From Brienomyrus brachyistius (Eukaryota; Chordata; Actinopteri; Osteoglossiformes; Mormyridae), in the NCBI RefSeq assembly GCF_023856365.1, contig NC_064544.1, positions 22,482,399 to 22,546,398 of the forward strand: a stretch of DNA of 64,000 bases, in the 5' to 3' direction. Position 1 is the first letter of the stretch; every line of letters starts with the position of its first letter. The notes under the pieces were generated by a model that was not told the origin of the DNA, ran no database searches, and saw nothing but the letters and a program-made list of their open reading frames with translations. The translations under genes and the position numbers were made by a program. Positions 24,801-36,800 of the stretch are shown piece after piece.

Positions 24801-27800
24801 AGTGCTAGGATCCATCAGTAAATACCTTCCTTCTGTCCAGACGGTGATTCCCCCTGTTTAGACAGCAGTACAAACAGTGCATAATGTCAGAGTGGATATA
24901 TTAGAGTTCTGTGTGTGCGGCACAGTTCAGCTTTAAGTGATGATAATATACAGTATGATGTACAGTGATCTGGATTCAGTTTGATTACCTGTTTTACTGT
25001 TAGCTTTCATGCTGTTTTCCTCCCTTTATATACTATATTACAATGCAAAAAGGCATCATGCAAAATCATTTTAATAGCAAAATAAATGTATACTTATCTA
25101 AAAACAAGTTACTATCTAAAGGTCTACAAACCTCTATTTGTCTCCAAGTTAAGTAAAAAAAACTCTAATTTCAGTGGTGTTGGAAGCAGTAGTTGTATAA
25201 ACTGCTGTCATACAGGCCAATGGATTAGGTCTGGATTTTACACAAAGTATAGCACAAGCAACAAAGTATCTGTTTGTTCAATAAATTTGAACAATTTCAA
25301 ACCTGCTCCCCAATTTTTACTGAATATTTTCATTAAGACATACAAGGGGTGGGAGGCGGCATGGTGGTGCAGTGGTTTTTGGATGTTGTTGGAGTATGTC
25401 AAGCTTCAAAATAAACGCCTCAAAAAATAAAATTGTTTTGTTTAGCTGATAAGAATATGCAATGTTGTAGACATGATACAGAGGCAACCAAACACCAATG
25501 GACAAAGAAATGTCTGTCTCTCCATTGTCCATCATCATTTAGTGTCCATCCATCATAACAATAACAGCTATGCTGTCACTCAGGGGCTTTCCTTCAGTAC
25601 CGATCAAGATGCTCATAGGGTTATCAGATCCTGAAACAAAACATTTGAGACTTAAAGCTGTATTCTGTAAGACTGTAATGATTATAAATTATGATTACAA
25701 ATCATATTCAGGTTAGGTCAGGTTGGGGAGCATGCGTTGAAGCAGTGGGTTGCCGCACCCACCACACGGCGAAACTCCTCAGGATCCCAGCCAGCAATTC
25801 CCCAGAAAGACACACATTTTAGTTCCACCCTCCAGAAATGGCCATCCATCTGCCGCAGCCATGTGTTATGTGAGCATCCCCTTGGCCTGGTCCAGTCACT
25901 CCAAATGCACGTAATGTGCCTCATTCGGGACTCCTCTAACAACCGCTCATTCGACACAAAATCAAACCAGCAGTACCTAAGACTTCTGCAAAGAAAAACA
26001 GTACCGAAGGAGTCCAGTCTTAGCCTCTGCTTACTGGATAGTGTCCATATCTCACAGCAAGACAGGGAGCAACAGGACTCTAAAGCCTTGGACCTTTGTC
26101 CTCTTGCAAAGATATCGGGAATGCCACACACACCATGCAACGCACCATTTTCCAGCAACCTCATCACCCATGCTCATCCAATCCGTTTGTTGACTTCATA
26201 GAAAGAGTCACCAGAGACATAAATGTTGTGGTCGACGTAGATAAATCTCTCAACAAGGTTGACATTCTCCCCCCAAACAGACACACTACTGAGGACTATG
26301 TCGAAGAAGTCATTAAATGCCTGGATCTTGGTCTGGACCCAGGACACCTGCAATCCCAGACAATCCAACTCCTGGCTCAGTCTCTCGAGAGCCCCGATCA
26401 GACCCTCCATTGACTCTGCTAAGATCACAGCATCGTTGGCAAAGTCAAGATCAATAAATCTTCACCAACAGACACCCCACAGCTACTGGACCCCACAACC
26501 CTGCCCAAGACGCAGTCCATATAAGCATTGAACGGAGTAGGAGCAAGAACACACCTGTGGTGAACCCCAGAGTCAACTGGGGTGCTTTCTCCAATCTGCA
26601 CAGCAGTCACAGTACCAGTGTACAAGCCAGCCATGATGTCCAGCAACTTTGGGGAGATCCGGTGAAGTCTCAGGATGTCCCACAGGCCAACTCAATCAAT
26701 TCAGTCAATTCACTTTACGAAAATCGACAAGGCTGCAAAGAACCTATGCCAATATTTGCGGTTGAGCTCGATGATAACCCTCATTGCCAGGATAAGGTCA
26801 ATGGTAAACTTCTTAGGCGTAAAACCAATCTGCTCCAGTCTCTGACAGGCAAGTAAGTGATCACGGATCCTGTTAAGGATAACTCTACCAAGGGCCTTAC
26901 CCGGCACTGAAAGCAATATTATCCCCCTGAAGTTCCTGCAATCCAGGCAATAACCATGTCCTTTCACCTCATGACACCATCGAGAGGAACCATTCTGCTA
27001 CAGCAACAGCTACTCCCTGAGTATGGCAGCCATCAGACCGACCAGACCAAAAGTACGTATACCCACCTACTGGGATCTGGCCAATCTCCAGTCTACATAC
27101 TTCAGAGAGTGCTGCCACAAAAATGCACAGTTTACGAAGCTCCCCTGACAGCAGAAGAAGATGGTCATCTTGCTGGAGAGACCAGACGTTCCACGTGCCT
27201 ATCCGGATGCGCCAAACTGGGAGCCGACACCTCAGCACCATGCCATCCTCGATCCCCAACAGGTTTCACCCTATTAGCTCTCCGACAGTTTTGACTCATC
27301 TGGGATGAGGCTACCGAAGGTTTTCCCCCATCCCCTACATGGTGCGTGCAGACTTCCTGTGGGTGGTTGCAGCAGAGCAACTCCCACGTAGAGCAGAAGA
27401 GTATCATGCCTGTTTAAATTGAGCAGTTGTGTATATATGTTTGTGTGTAAAAAAATCTCAGAATACATGAGACAATGTGTTTTGTTAACATACAACACAT
27501 TCCTGTCTGGCAGCATAGCGGTATGAATAACATGGAGGAGTTCGATTTTGGTAATATGGAACTTCTTTGGATTCTCCAAAACCAACAAGGTGCAATTAGA
27601 GGACAGGTACTGGCAGTCCAAGTGGGATGTGGCTCTGCCGGTTGCTGAAGAAAACAATCGAGTGTGGGAGGAGTTTGGTGAGGCTATGGAGAAGGACTTT
27701 CAGTCGGCCTCAAAGGTTCTGGCAAACCATCAGGCAACTCAGGAAGGGGAAGCAGAGCTTCACTAATGCTTTTTATGGCAGGCCTGGGGAGCTGCTGACC

Positions 27801-30800
27801 TCAACTGAGGACATAGTCAGGCAGTGGAAGGAATGTTTCGACGATCTCCTAAATCCCACTGATACACCTTCCTCAGAGGAAGTAGAGCTGGAAGACTCAG
27901 AAGAGGAATTGACTGGTTGAGGTCAGTAGTGAAACAACTGCTTGGTGGTAGGGATCTAGGGGTGAATGAGTTCTTGAACGCTCTTGATGTTATTGAGCTG
28001 TCTTGGCTGACATGCTTCTTCAACATTACGTGGACAGTGCCTTTGGATTGGCAGACTGGGCTGGTGGTCCCAATCTTTAAGAAAGGGGACCGGAGGAACT
28101 TTAGGGAGATCACACTCCTCAGTCTCCCTGGGAAGATCTATGCTGGAGTACTGAAGAGGAGGGTCCGTCCGTTTTGACATATGTATTTTTATTGTCCAAG
28201 GGAGGCAGTACTATATGGAGTGTGGAAGATACGGCCTCTTCTATAAACTAGTTAGGATGATAAGCAAACTGGAGTGAATCCAATTAAATGGGAAGGTTTG
28301 CAGTGACAATTAACAAGCCATTCTCAGCATTTCATTATGACTGGCATCAAGGCAACAGGCCTGAAGTCATTCAAGCACGTTGCAGCTGTTTTCTTTGCTA
28401 CTGGAATGACTAATGGTTTTGAAGCACTTAGGGACTGTGGCCTGGCTCAAGAAGACATTAAAGATGTTTGCTGAAACATCTATCAGTTTATCAGCACAGT
28501 TACTAAGCACATGTTCCCAGGTCATGCTACTTCCCTTGGATTGACCTTAGCCAGGGTCTTCTGCATGTCAGCTGTGGTGATAGTAAAGATGAGGTCCCGA
28601 GATAGTCATGGAGGTCTCACCCCTAATGTGATTTCTGGTGCCTCAAAGCATGCAAAGACTTCATTGAGCCTGTTCAGAAGTGTAGTGTCACAGTCATCAA
28701 TCTGTAGCCAGCTTTTATAACCTATGACCTGGATTCCCTGGCTGTTTGTCTTTCTGATATTTTTGATGAACGATAGATCAGCCCTTCCTGAGTGGAGAGC
28801 AACCTTGTCGTCAGATCTGAAGGCTGCATTCCAGGTTTTCGATAGTGTATATGAACCTCTGTTAATAAGCTTCTCAACGTATTCTTGGATGTTTATATGA
28901 TGGTCATGGGAAGCTGTAGCTCTGTAAATGTTTTAAGTTTGTCATCGCGTACTAAAGATTGCTTGATTGCTTATTAGCATGCGTTTCCAGAAAGCCTTCA
29001 TAACTAATGTAGGAAAAATTATTATGCTTGAATTGTTCAGTTACTGGGGGGCGGCATGGTGGTGCAGTGGTTAGCACTGTTGCCTCACACCTCTGGGACC
29101 CGGGTTCGAGTCTCCGCCTGTGTCACATGTGTGTGGAGTTTGCATGTTCTCCCCATGTCGTCGTGGGGTTTTCTCCGGGTACTCCGGTTTCCCCCCACAG
29201 TCCAAAAACATGCTGAGGCTAATTGGAATCGCTAAATTCCCCATAGGTGTGCATGTGTGAGTGAATGGTGTGTGAGTGTGCCCTGCGATGGGCTGGCCCC
29301 CCATCCTGGGTTGTTTCCTGCCTCGTGCCCATTGCTTCCGGGATAGGCTCCGGACCCCCCGTGACCCAATAGGATAAACGGTTTGGAAAATGGATGGATG
29401 GATGTTCAGTTACTGGAAGATTTTGTTTCAGGATATAAATGGAATCCATTAATTACAGTATAACTACTGACCTGGGTTCAAAAGTTTGTCCCGCAAACAT
29501 AACTCTCACCAGTGATGTAGCAACTCTATAACAAAACTCTATTCACGGCCGTAGAAAGAGTCTCACAATACTTTAGGATAAGCTTGGAACTTCAGAATCT
29601 TAGTAGTGATTTCGCACTTAGTAGTGAAGTGACAATTATGAGCCAGTCATTCAGCTGGTGATTCAAAATGTATAAAAGGCAGGCATTTATTCATAACACT
29701 ACAACTAACACACGACATACATTACACTTAACATGAAAGAAAGACAAAATAACAGGACTAGACAATAAAATCAATGAGCAGGGATGAAATATGAGATTAG
29801 CAAATGGATGAAAAGGAGTCTACGTGGTTGCGGATGGAGTCTTTGGAAGCTTGTTGTGGAGGTGATGAGATGACAGAGAGCGCTCGGGTCTGGAGCAGCT
29901 CTCTGCGTACTTTGCGGTTTCTTCCTTCTCCGCCCTTTCTTTTCTGCAGCTGGTTTATACGCAGGTATCTTCAGTCTTTTGGTTCTGCTTCAGCCCCAGA
30001 GGAATCCGAGGTGTGTGATTTTAAAGTCTAAAGTCCATGAATATTGATCATTGGGAATTCAACATTTGGACCAATGATCTGGAATGATCTGGAACATCCG
30101 ACCGGAGTCCTGGTCTAGGGGCCTTTATATCAGTCCAATGGATTTACGACCATATAATGAAGCAACTTTATACCTAATTTCAATAAAAGTATTTAACTTT
30201 AGATACATGCAACTACGTGAAGATCCATGATCAGATTCGGATTTATGAGAATTTATCCGTCAGTTTGATAGCAAACATGCCATCTGGAGGTTTACAAATC
30301 TTATGGTCTGAATTAAATTCATTTTATGAAATTATGAAATTAAATTCATAATTTAAAATGCCATCGTAATGAAATCACACAAAACCTTTAATATTTCCAT
30401 GGAAATGACCATAACAAAAAAAAACTGTTAATACTTGTTGTGACGCCCGCTCCGTCCGCTCCTCGTGTGTGCCACGCCCCCTAATTACCCACGTGTGATT
30501 TCCTGATCGTGCCCAGTCGTGTCTTGTTTCCTGCTGCCTTGTTTCATGTATTTAAGTGCCTGATTTGTACTAACCCGTGTCTGTCATTGATGTTAGTTGG
30601 CGTCTTCTGTTCCCTGCCCCGTCTTTCGGAATAAACCCCTTGTTTGCCCTGATTACGGCGTGTTTGCCCGTTTCTGCCTGCTCGCCCGCACGATCGCCGC
30701 TCTGCCCGCGATCCAGTGTGACAGAATGACAGACCACAACAAGGCTGCATACATCTCCGAGGAGGAGTACTTCCGCCTCGGAGAACAGGTAGCGTACTGG

Positions 30801-33800
30801 AGATCCCAACCCGGTATCACTGAGGATCGTCCAGCGTGGAGCCTCGTCCGCGGGTGTGAGAAGACCCTCGGCCAGCTAGCCCTCGACCTAGAAGCCCGCT
30901 TGGCCGAGGAGCTGCACGAGGGTCTCCTGCGGATAGCTCAGCTCCGGACCAAGCGCTCCGTCGCTCCCAGCGAGCGGGGACCAGTCCTTCCGCCGTCCGC
31001 ATTGGCGGACGTAGCTCCACCTCCCGCCGCTATCAAGAGCCGGAGGAGGAGACGGAAGGAACCGGCGATCGCCCCGACGATCGCCTTAAGGGCATGTGCC
31101 CTCATCCCGGCGGCCCTCCCGGAGGAGGATCGGGATATCTCCCCAATCGCCCGGATGGTCCCTAGCTCTGCTAGGCTGTCTCCCCAGGCAGCCTTTCCTG
31201 TCCGGAGAGCACCGGTCCCGGCTACGCCGTCGGAACGGCCGCCGCCGCCCGCGGACCCCGCTCCCGTGCAGCCGCCATTACCGGCGGACCCCGCTCCCGT
31301 GCAGCCGCCATTACCGGCGGACCCCGCTCCCGTGCGGTCGCCGCTGCCTGCGCAGCCGCCTTCGCCCGCGGATCCCTATCCCGTGCGGCCTTCGCTGCCT
31401 GCGCAGCCGCCTTCGCCTGCTGCAGCTCCAGGGCAGGCGCCCCCACTGCAGCCACCTGCTGCAGCTCCAGGGCAGGCGCCCCCACTGCAGCCACCTGCTG
31501 CAGCTCCAGGGCAGGCGCCCCCACTGCAGCCACCTGCTGCAGCTCCAGGGCAGGCGCCCCCACTGCAGCCACCTGCTGCAGCTCCCGGGCAGGCGCCCCC
31601 ACTGCAGCCAGCTCCTGTTCCTGACCGCGCTCCTGTTCCTGCAGAGGCGCCCCCTCTGCAGCCGCCTGCTGCAGCTCCCGGGCAGGTGCCCCCACTGCAG
31701 CCACCTGCTGCAGCTCCCGGGCAGGCGCCCCCACTGCAGCCAGCTCCTGTTCCTGACCGTGCTCCTGTTCCTGCAGAGGCGCCCCCTCTGCAACCGCCTG
31801 CTGCAGCTCCCGGGCAGGCGCCCCCACTGCAGCCACCTGCTGCAGCTCCCGGGCAGGCGCCCCCACTGCAGCCAGCTCCTGTTCCTGACCGTGCTCCTGT
31901 TCCTGCAGAGGCGCCCCCTCTGCAGCCGCCTGCTGCAGCTCCCGGGCAGGCGCCCCCACTGCAGCCACCTGCTGCAGCTCCCGGGCAGGCGCCCCCACTG
32001 CAGCCAGCTCCTGTTCCTGACCGTGCTCCTGTTCCTGCAGAGGCGCCCCCTCTGCAGCCGCCTGCTGCAGCTCCCGGGCAGGCGCCCCCTCTGCAGCCGC
32101 CTGCTGCAGTTCCCGGGCAGGCGCCCCCTCTGCAGCCGCCTGCTGCAGTTCCCGGGCAGGCGCCCCCACTGCAGCCGCCTGCTGCAGCTCCCGGGCAGGC
32201 GCCCCCACTGCAGTCAGCTCCTGTTCCTGACCGCGCTCCTGTTCCTGCAGAGGCGCCCCCTCTGCAGCCGCCTGCTGCAGCTCCCGGGCAGGCGCCCCCA
32301 CTGCAGCCAGCTCCTGTTCCTGACCGCGCTCCTGTTCCTGACCCGGCGCCCCCTGACCGCGCTGCAGCAGCTCCCGAGGCGCCCCCTGACCGCGCTGCAG
32401 CAGCTCCCGAGGCGCCCCCTGACCGCGCTGCAGCAGCTCCCGAGGCGCCCCCTGACCGCGCTGCAGCAGCTCCCGAGGCGCCCCCTGACCGCGCTGCAGC
32501 AGCTCCCGAGGCGCCCCCTCCGCCTGCTGACCCGGTTCCTGTCCCTGGCCCCGCTCCTGTCCCTGGCCCCGCTCCTGTGACTCCTTCACCCTCACCCCGG
32601 CGACATCGACCCCGACCGGGGGTCGGTATGTCTGTGTCCCGCAGAGGGAGGGGACACAGACGTCGGACTGGGGTCCCTCCCGCCCTGCCCCCTGGCTCGC
32701 CCTCCCTCGCCTGCGCTCTGGCTCGGTTGGCGCCTGCAGGTCCTGGCCCTCCGGGTCGGCTGTCGCCTACGGGTCCCCCTCCGATGCCTCGTCACCCTGC
32801 CTCGCTCCCCCCTCCGGTGCCTGGTCGGTCGCCTGCGGGCTCCCCGACGGCGGCTCCTCGGTTGCCTGCGGGGCCCCTACCTCCGGCCCTCCACCGGACG
32901 TCGCCGCCTGCTGCGGCTCCCCCCTCCTCCGGACCTTCGCCGTGGGCCCCTCCTGCTCCCTCGTCCCCTTCCCCGGTGCTCCCTCCTGCTTCCTCCCTGG
33001 CCCCTCCGCGGGTCCCTCGCCCTGCCTCCTCGGCCCCTCCGAGGTCCCCTCCGGCTCCGGCCTCCCGGCCGCCTGCGGCCCCTCCGGCTGCCTCCCGTCG
33101 CCCGCTGGGGCTCCCTCGGGCTCCCCTTCCTTCCTCCTCCTTCTCTCCCTTCTTTCCTGTCCCTGTCCCGCCTGTCTTTGTTCCTCCTCCTGCCTTTGTC
33201 CCGCCGTCCTCTGTTCCTGGTCCCTTTGTTCCGCCCCGCTCTGTTCCTGGTTTCCCGTCGTTCCCTCCCGTCACTCCCGCTCCTTTTGTTCCTCCTGTTC
33301 CCGCTGTTTCTCCCTTCCTGGTCTGTCTGTCGGCCTTTCCTGTCTTGTGTAGTGTCCTGTCCTGGCTCCTGCCTCTGTGTCAGTTTTGCCTGTCTGTCTT
33401 GTTCCCGGTTCCCCATTGATTTTTGCTCTTGTCTTTCAGGTCCTGTTCTCCCTCGTCCCGTTCGTCGCCCCCTTCCTGGGCGCGCCCGGTGTAGCGCGCC
33501 TTTGGGGGGGGGTTCTGTGACGCCCGCTCCGTCCGCTCCTCGTGTGTGCCACGCCCCCTAATTACCCACGTGTGATTTCCTGATCGTGCCCAGTCGTGTC
33601 TTGTTTCCTGCTGCCTTGTTTCATGTATTTAAGTGCCTGATTTGTACTAACCCGTGTCTGTCATTGATGTTAGTTGGCGTCTTCTGTTCCCTGCCCCGTC
33701 TTTCGGAATAAACCCCTTGTTTGCCCTGATTACGGCGTGTTTGCCCGTTTCTGCCTGCTCGCCCGCACGATCGCCGCTCTGCCCGCGATCGAGCGTGACA

Positions 33801-36800
33801 CTTGTATTGCTCTTAAAATAGCAAAGACAAAATCTCCACAAAGTTTGATTAAGATATTCTATTGATGTGCTGAATTTTAACAAGAAAATTAAAAAATGAC
33901 AAGGCCAAAATTATTAACCCCCCTGACATTTAACGGTCAATAGTGTGGCCTCTTTGTCTTACAACTTACAACTTATTATTGCTGTAAGCTCAGGCCCTTA
34001 ATTCAAGGCCAGGTTATTCTAAATCTAAAGGGTTCTAAATCTCTGAGCCATACAAGTTGGAATTCTGGCCTTCCTTTGCCTTGTTATTTGAGTTGCCTTG
34101 AGTGTGCGTGTGTGTATGTGTGTGTGCATGAGAGATCCAACACTAAAGTAATTCATTATTTCATTCATGGATTTATGAGTGCTCCGACCCACTCGTTATT
34201 TTCTGTTAATTTTATTTTCAGTTTCGCTCAGGCTCTTCAACAAACCAAACTGTCCCAGTTCCTCCATATTGCACAAAATACACAGGCAGAGCTAAACTTT
34301 CCATTGCAAATAGCTAGAACATGCATCAATATTCCTCGATCATATTTTTGATGACAAAGGATGGACACCATTTATTGTAGGGCAGTATTTCAGAGTATGT
34401 TTAGCAGTGCAGTATTAAAGCAGCAGTTGCTCCAAATACTTTCGGAAATATAGTGTATAATAGCAAAACGTAAATGTAGACAATATATTTAATGTAGGCC
34501 TATTTTATAATCTGTTTATTTAATCTGTTGTTTTACATGTTTTATTTGTTTTCAGATTTTGCTCAGAAAGTCCTTTTGGGGATTTTCTTTATGCTTCACC
34601 TAATATTATGCTGCCTGTATCTAAATGTGATTCTAGAAAATGACAAAGGTAAGGAAACCTCTTAACAGTAGTGAATTGTAAAATGTTTTGAAACCTGTAA
34701 AATATTTGTAGAATTTTATAAACTTGATTTTTTTAGTGTAGTAAACAATAATGCAATGTAACTCCTAGTATCAAGTCATCCTTGAATTACTCCTTACTAA
34801 TAAAGGCATGTATTTTGATATATGTTAATCAATACGAAACAGATAGTAATACATTCTATGTGAGCTGTAAAAAGGACACTTCCCGTGATGGAGCGGTTTT
34901 GATATTTAATTTGTTCTGCGTGTCTTCAGAGACGTATTTACTGATTTTAGAGGAACAGGAAGCTGTTTATTTAATTAATAACCTTTGTTGTATTAAAAGC
35001 TGCAATTAACTGCAACTAATTCTGACCACAGGACGACCTGTAAAAATCTGCGAGCTTGTGTTCATCTACATCCTGAGTGTCACATTTCTCTTTCGATTCT
35101 GGATTCGGCAAGATTTTCTTGGTACAAATTTGTTTTATTTTTTAATTTTGTGATTTAATATTGTGATTATATATTTTATAAACAGAGCATTAAAAATGTT
35201 TGCATTAATGAGAGCATCCAATGACAGATGTACAGCTGTTCGAAGGTATGCAAAAGTGCCTTGACTAAGTATTCTGATCTTGATTCCCTCTGCTTTTTCT
35301 TGTTTATAACACTTAATAGTTTCTGATCCCCAAGCAAATTTAGCATAATACTAAGGAAAACCTACATAAACACAACACACTGATTTTAAATGACCATTCA
35401 TTGAAGGAAAAAAAATCCCCAACATGCATTTCACCTATGTGACAAAGTATTTACCTTCTTAGTCGCTCAATCAACCAAGGAACCAACTGTTACTGATAAT
35501 GGATTAAATTGAACAAAACACATCCATGTTTGATTGCTACCAGCCCCTTTGAGCTTGCACAACACTTAAATAGAAACACGGCAGTAAGGTTGACTCTATG
35601 ATCAAAACTTCCTCCAGGCTTTGAAAAAGAAAGTTATTGAAATACATCAGTCAGGAAAGACATACAAAACACTCCCTTAAGCCCTTCGACTCCAGTGAGT
35701 CACTGTCAGAGCCGTCATCTGCAGATAGAAAAAACTTGGAAACATGGCAAATCTGTCCAGAAGGACTAGCAGAGTTACTCCACGGGTGCATAGAAACCTC
35801 ATCAGGGAAGGTACAACAGACCCCAGACGAAGATTTAAGGTACAACAGGTCTCTCTCAGATCAGTTAACGTCAGATTCCATGATTAGAAAGACACTGTGC
35901 AATTAAGGTGTCTATGGGAGAGATGCAAGGCAGAAACTACAGCTAAATAAGAAGAACATGAAGACTCATCTAATATTCACTAAAAACACCTTGATTACCC
36001 CCAACACTTTTGGGAGAATGTTCTGTGGGCTGATGAATCAAAAGTGGAGCTATTTGGAAGACATGGGTCCTGCTACATCTGGCGTGAAGCTAACACAGCT
36101 TCCACACACAGAACATCATGGCCACAGTCAGACATGATGACAGAGTGATGCTGTGGGGAGGCTTTGCTGCTGCTCGGCCTTCAGAAAGTACTGAAGGAGA
36201 ACGTCCATCACTCTGTGATCCTGAAGCTCATGTGCAACTGGTTCATGAAACAAGACAATAATCCAAAGCATAAAAGCAAGTCCACCTCTGAATGGCTGAC
36301 CAAAAAAATACATTAAGGTTTTGGAGTGGCCTAGTCAAAGTCCTTACTGGAATCCCTTTGACATACAGTATTATGGCAGGACCTTAAATGGGCAGTTTAT
36401 ACCTGAAAACCCTCCAACATGGCTGAATTTAAACAATTCTGTGGAGAAGAGTATCCACAGTGAGGGTAGCAATTAAGTGTTATGGATAAGCAAACATAGT
36501 GGGAGTTGGGGCAAATACTTTATCATAGTATAGTAGTCAGTAGCTGTATAACTAATGCGTGTTCTTTGTACCTTTCAGCCGAACCCCGTAAATATATATA
36601 TTTCTCAGGGACTTTTGGTCTCCCTCTCCTGAATTCTGTTGCCCTGGCTGTAGCATTAAAAATCAAAGCAGGTAAATACACTAGAACTTTGAGATGTTTT
36701 TCCTGCAATTTTACTTTTACTGTAAACTTAACCATACAGATAAATCGTACAAACCATTCAGGAAATATATGGATTCCCGTGGTTTAATATCTGTCACTTA

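Larger units (their letters stand above)
30439..33800 (+). mobile_element. Non-autonomous LTR retrotransposon with one proline-rich frame (copy A)
   Basis: A complete element of 3362 bp. LTRs of 285 bp at 30439-30723 and 33516-33800 differ at two positions near their 3' ends. The 5 bp target duplication cttgt is at 30434-30438 and 33801-33805. Between the LTRs lies one uninterrupted frame of 897 codons and nothing that resembles gag, protease, polymerase or integrase. It is of the same plan and coding family as copy B (20748-24449) but clearly diverged from it in LTR sequence, so the family is not a single recent burst. It is inferred to be mobilised by a related autonomous element. Confidence 0.92.

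Noticed and set aside
29048..29130. A tRNA gene
   Set aside because: The A- and B-box-like blocks belong to the head of a SINE flanked by target duplications; no full cloverleaf was evident.
31222..32595. Long antisense frame (457 codons) over copy A and similar + frames over copy B
   Set aside because: Shadows of the GC-rich coding repeats. Only the sense frame has a start at the LTR edge and conserved non-repeat ends.
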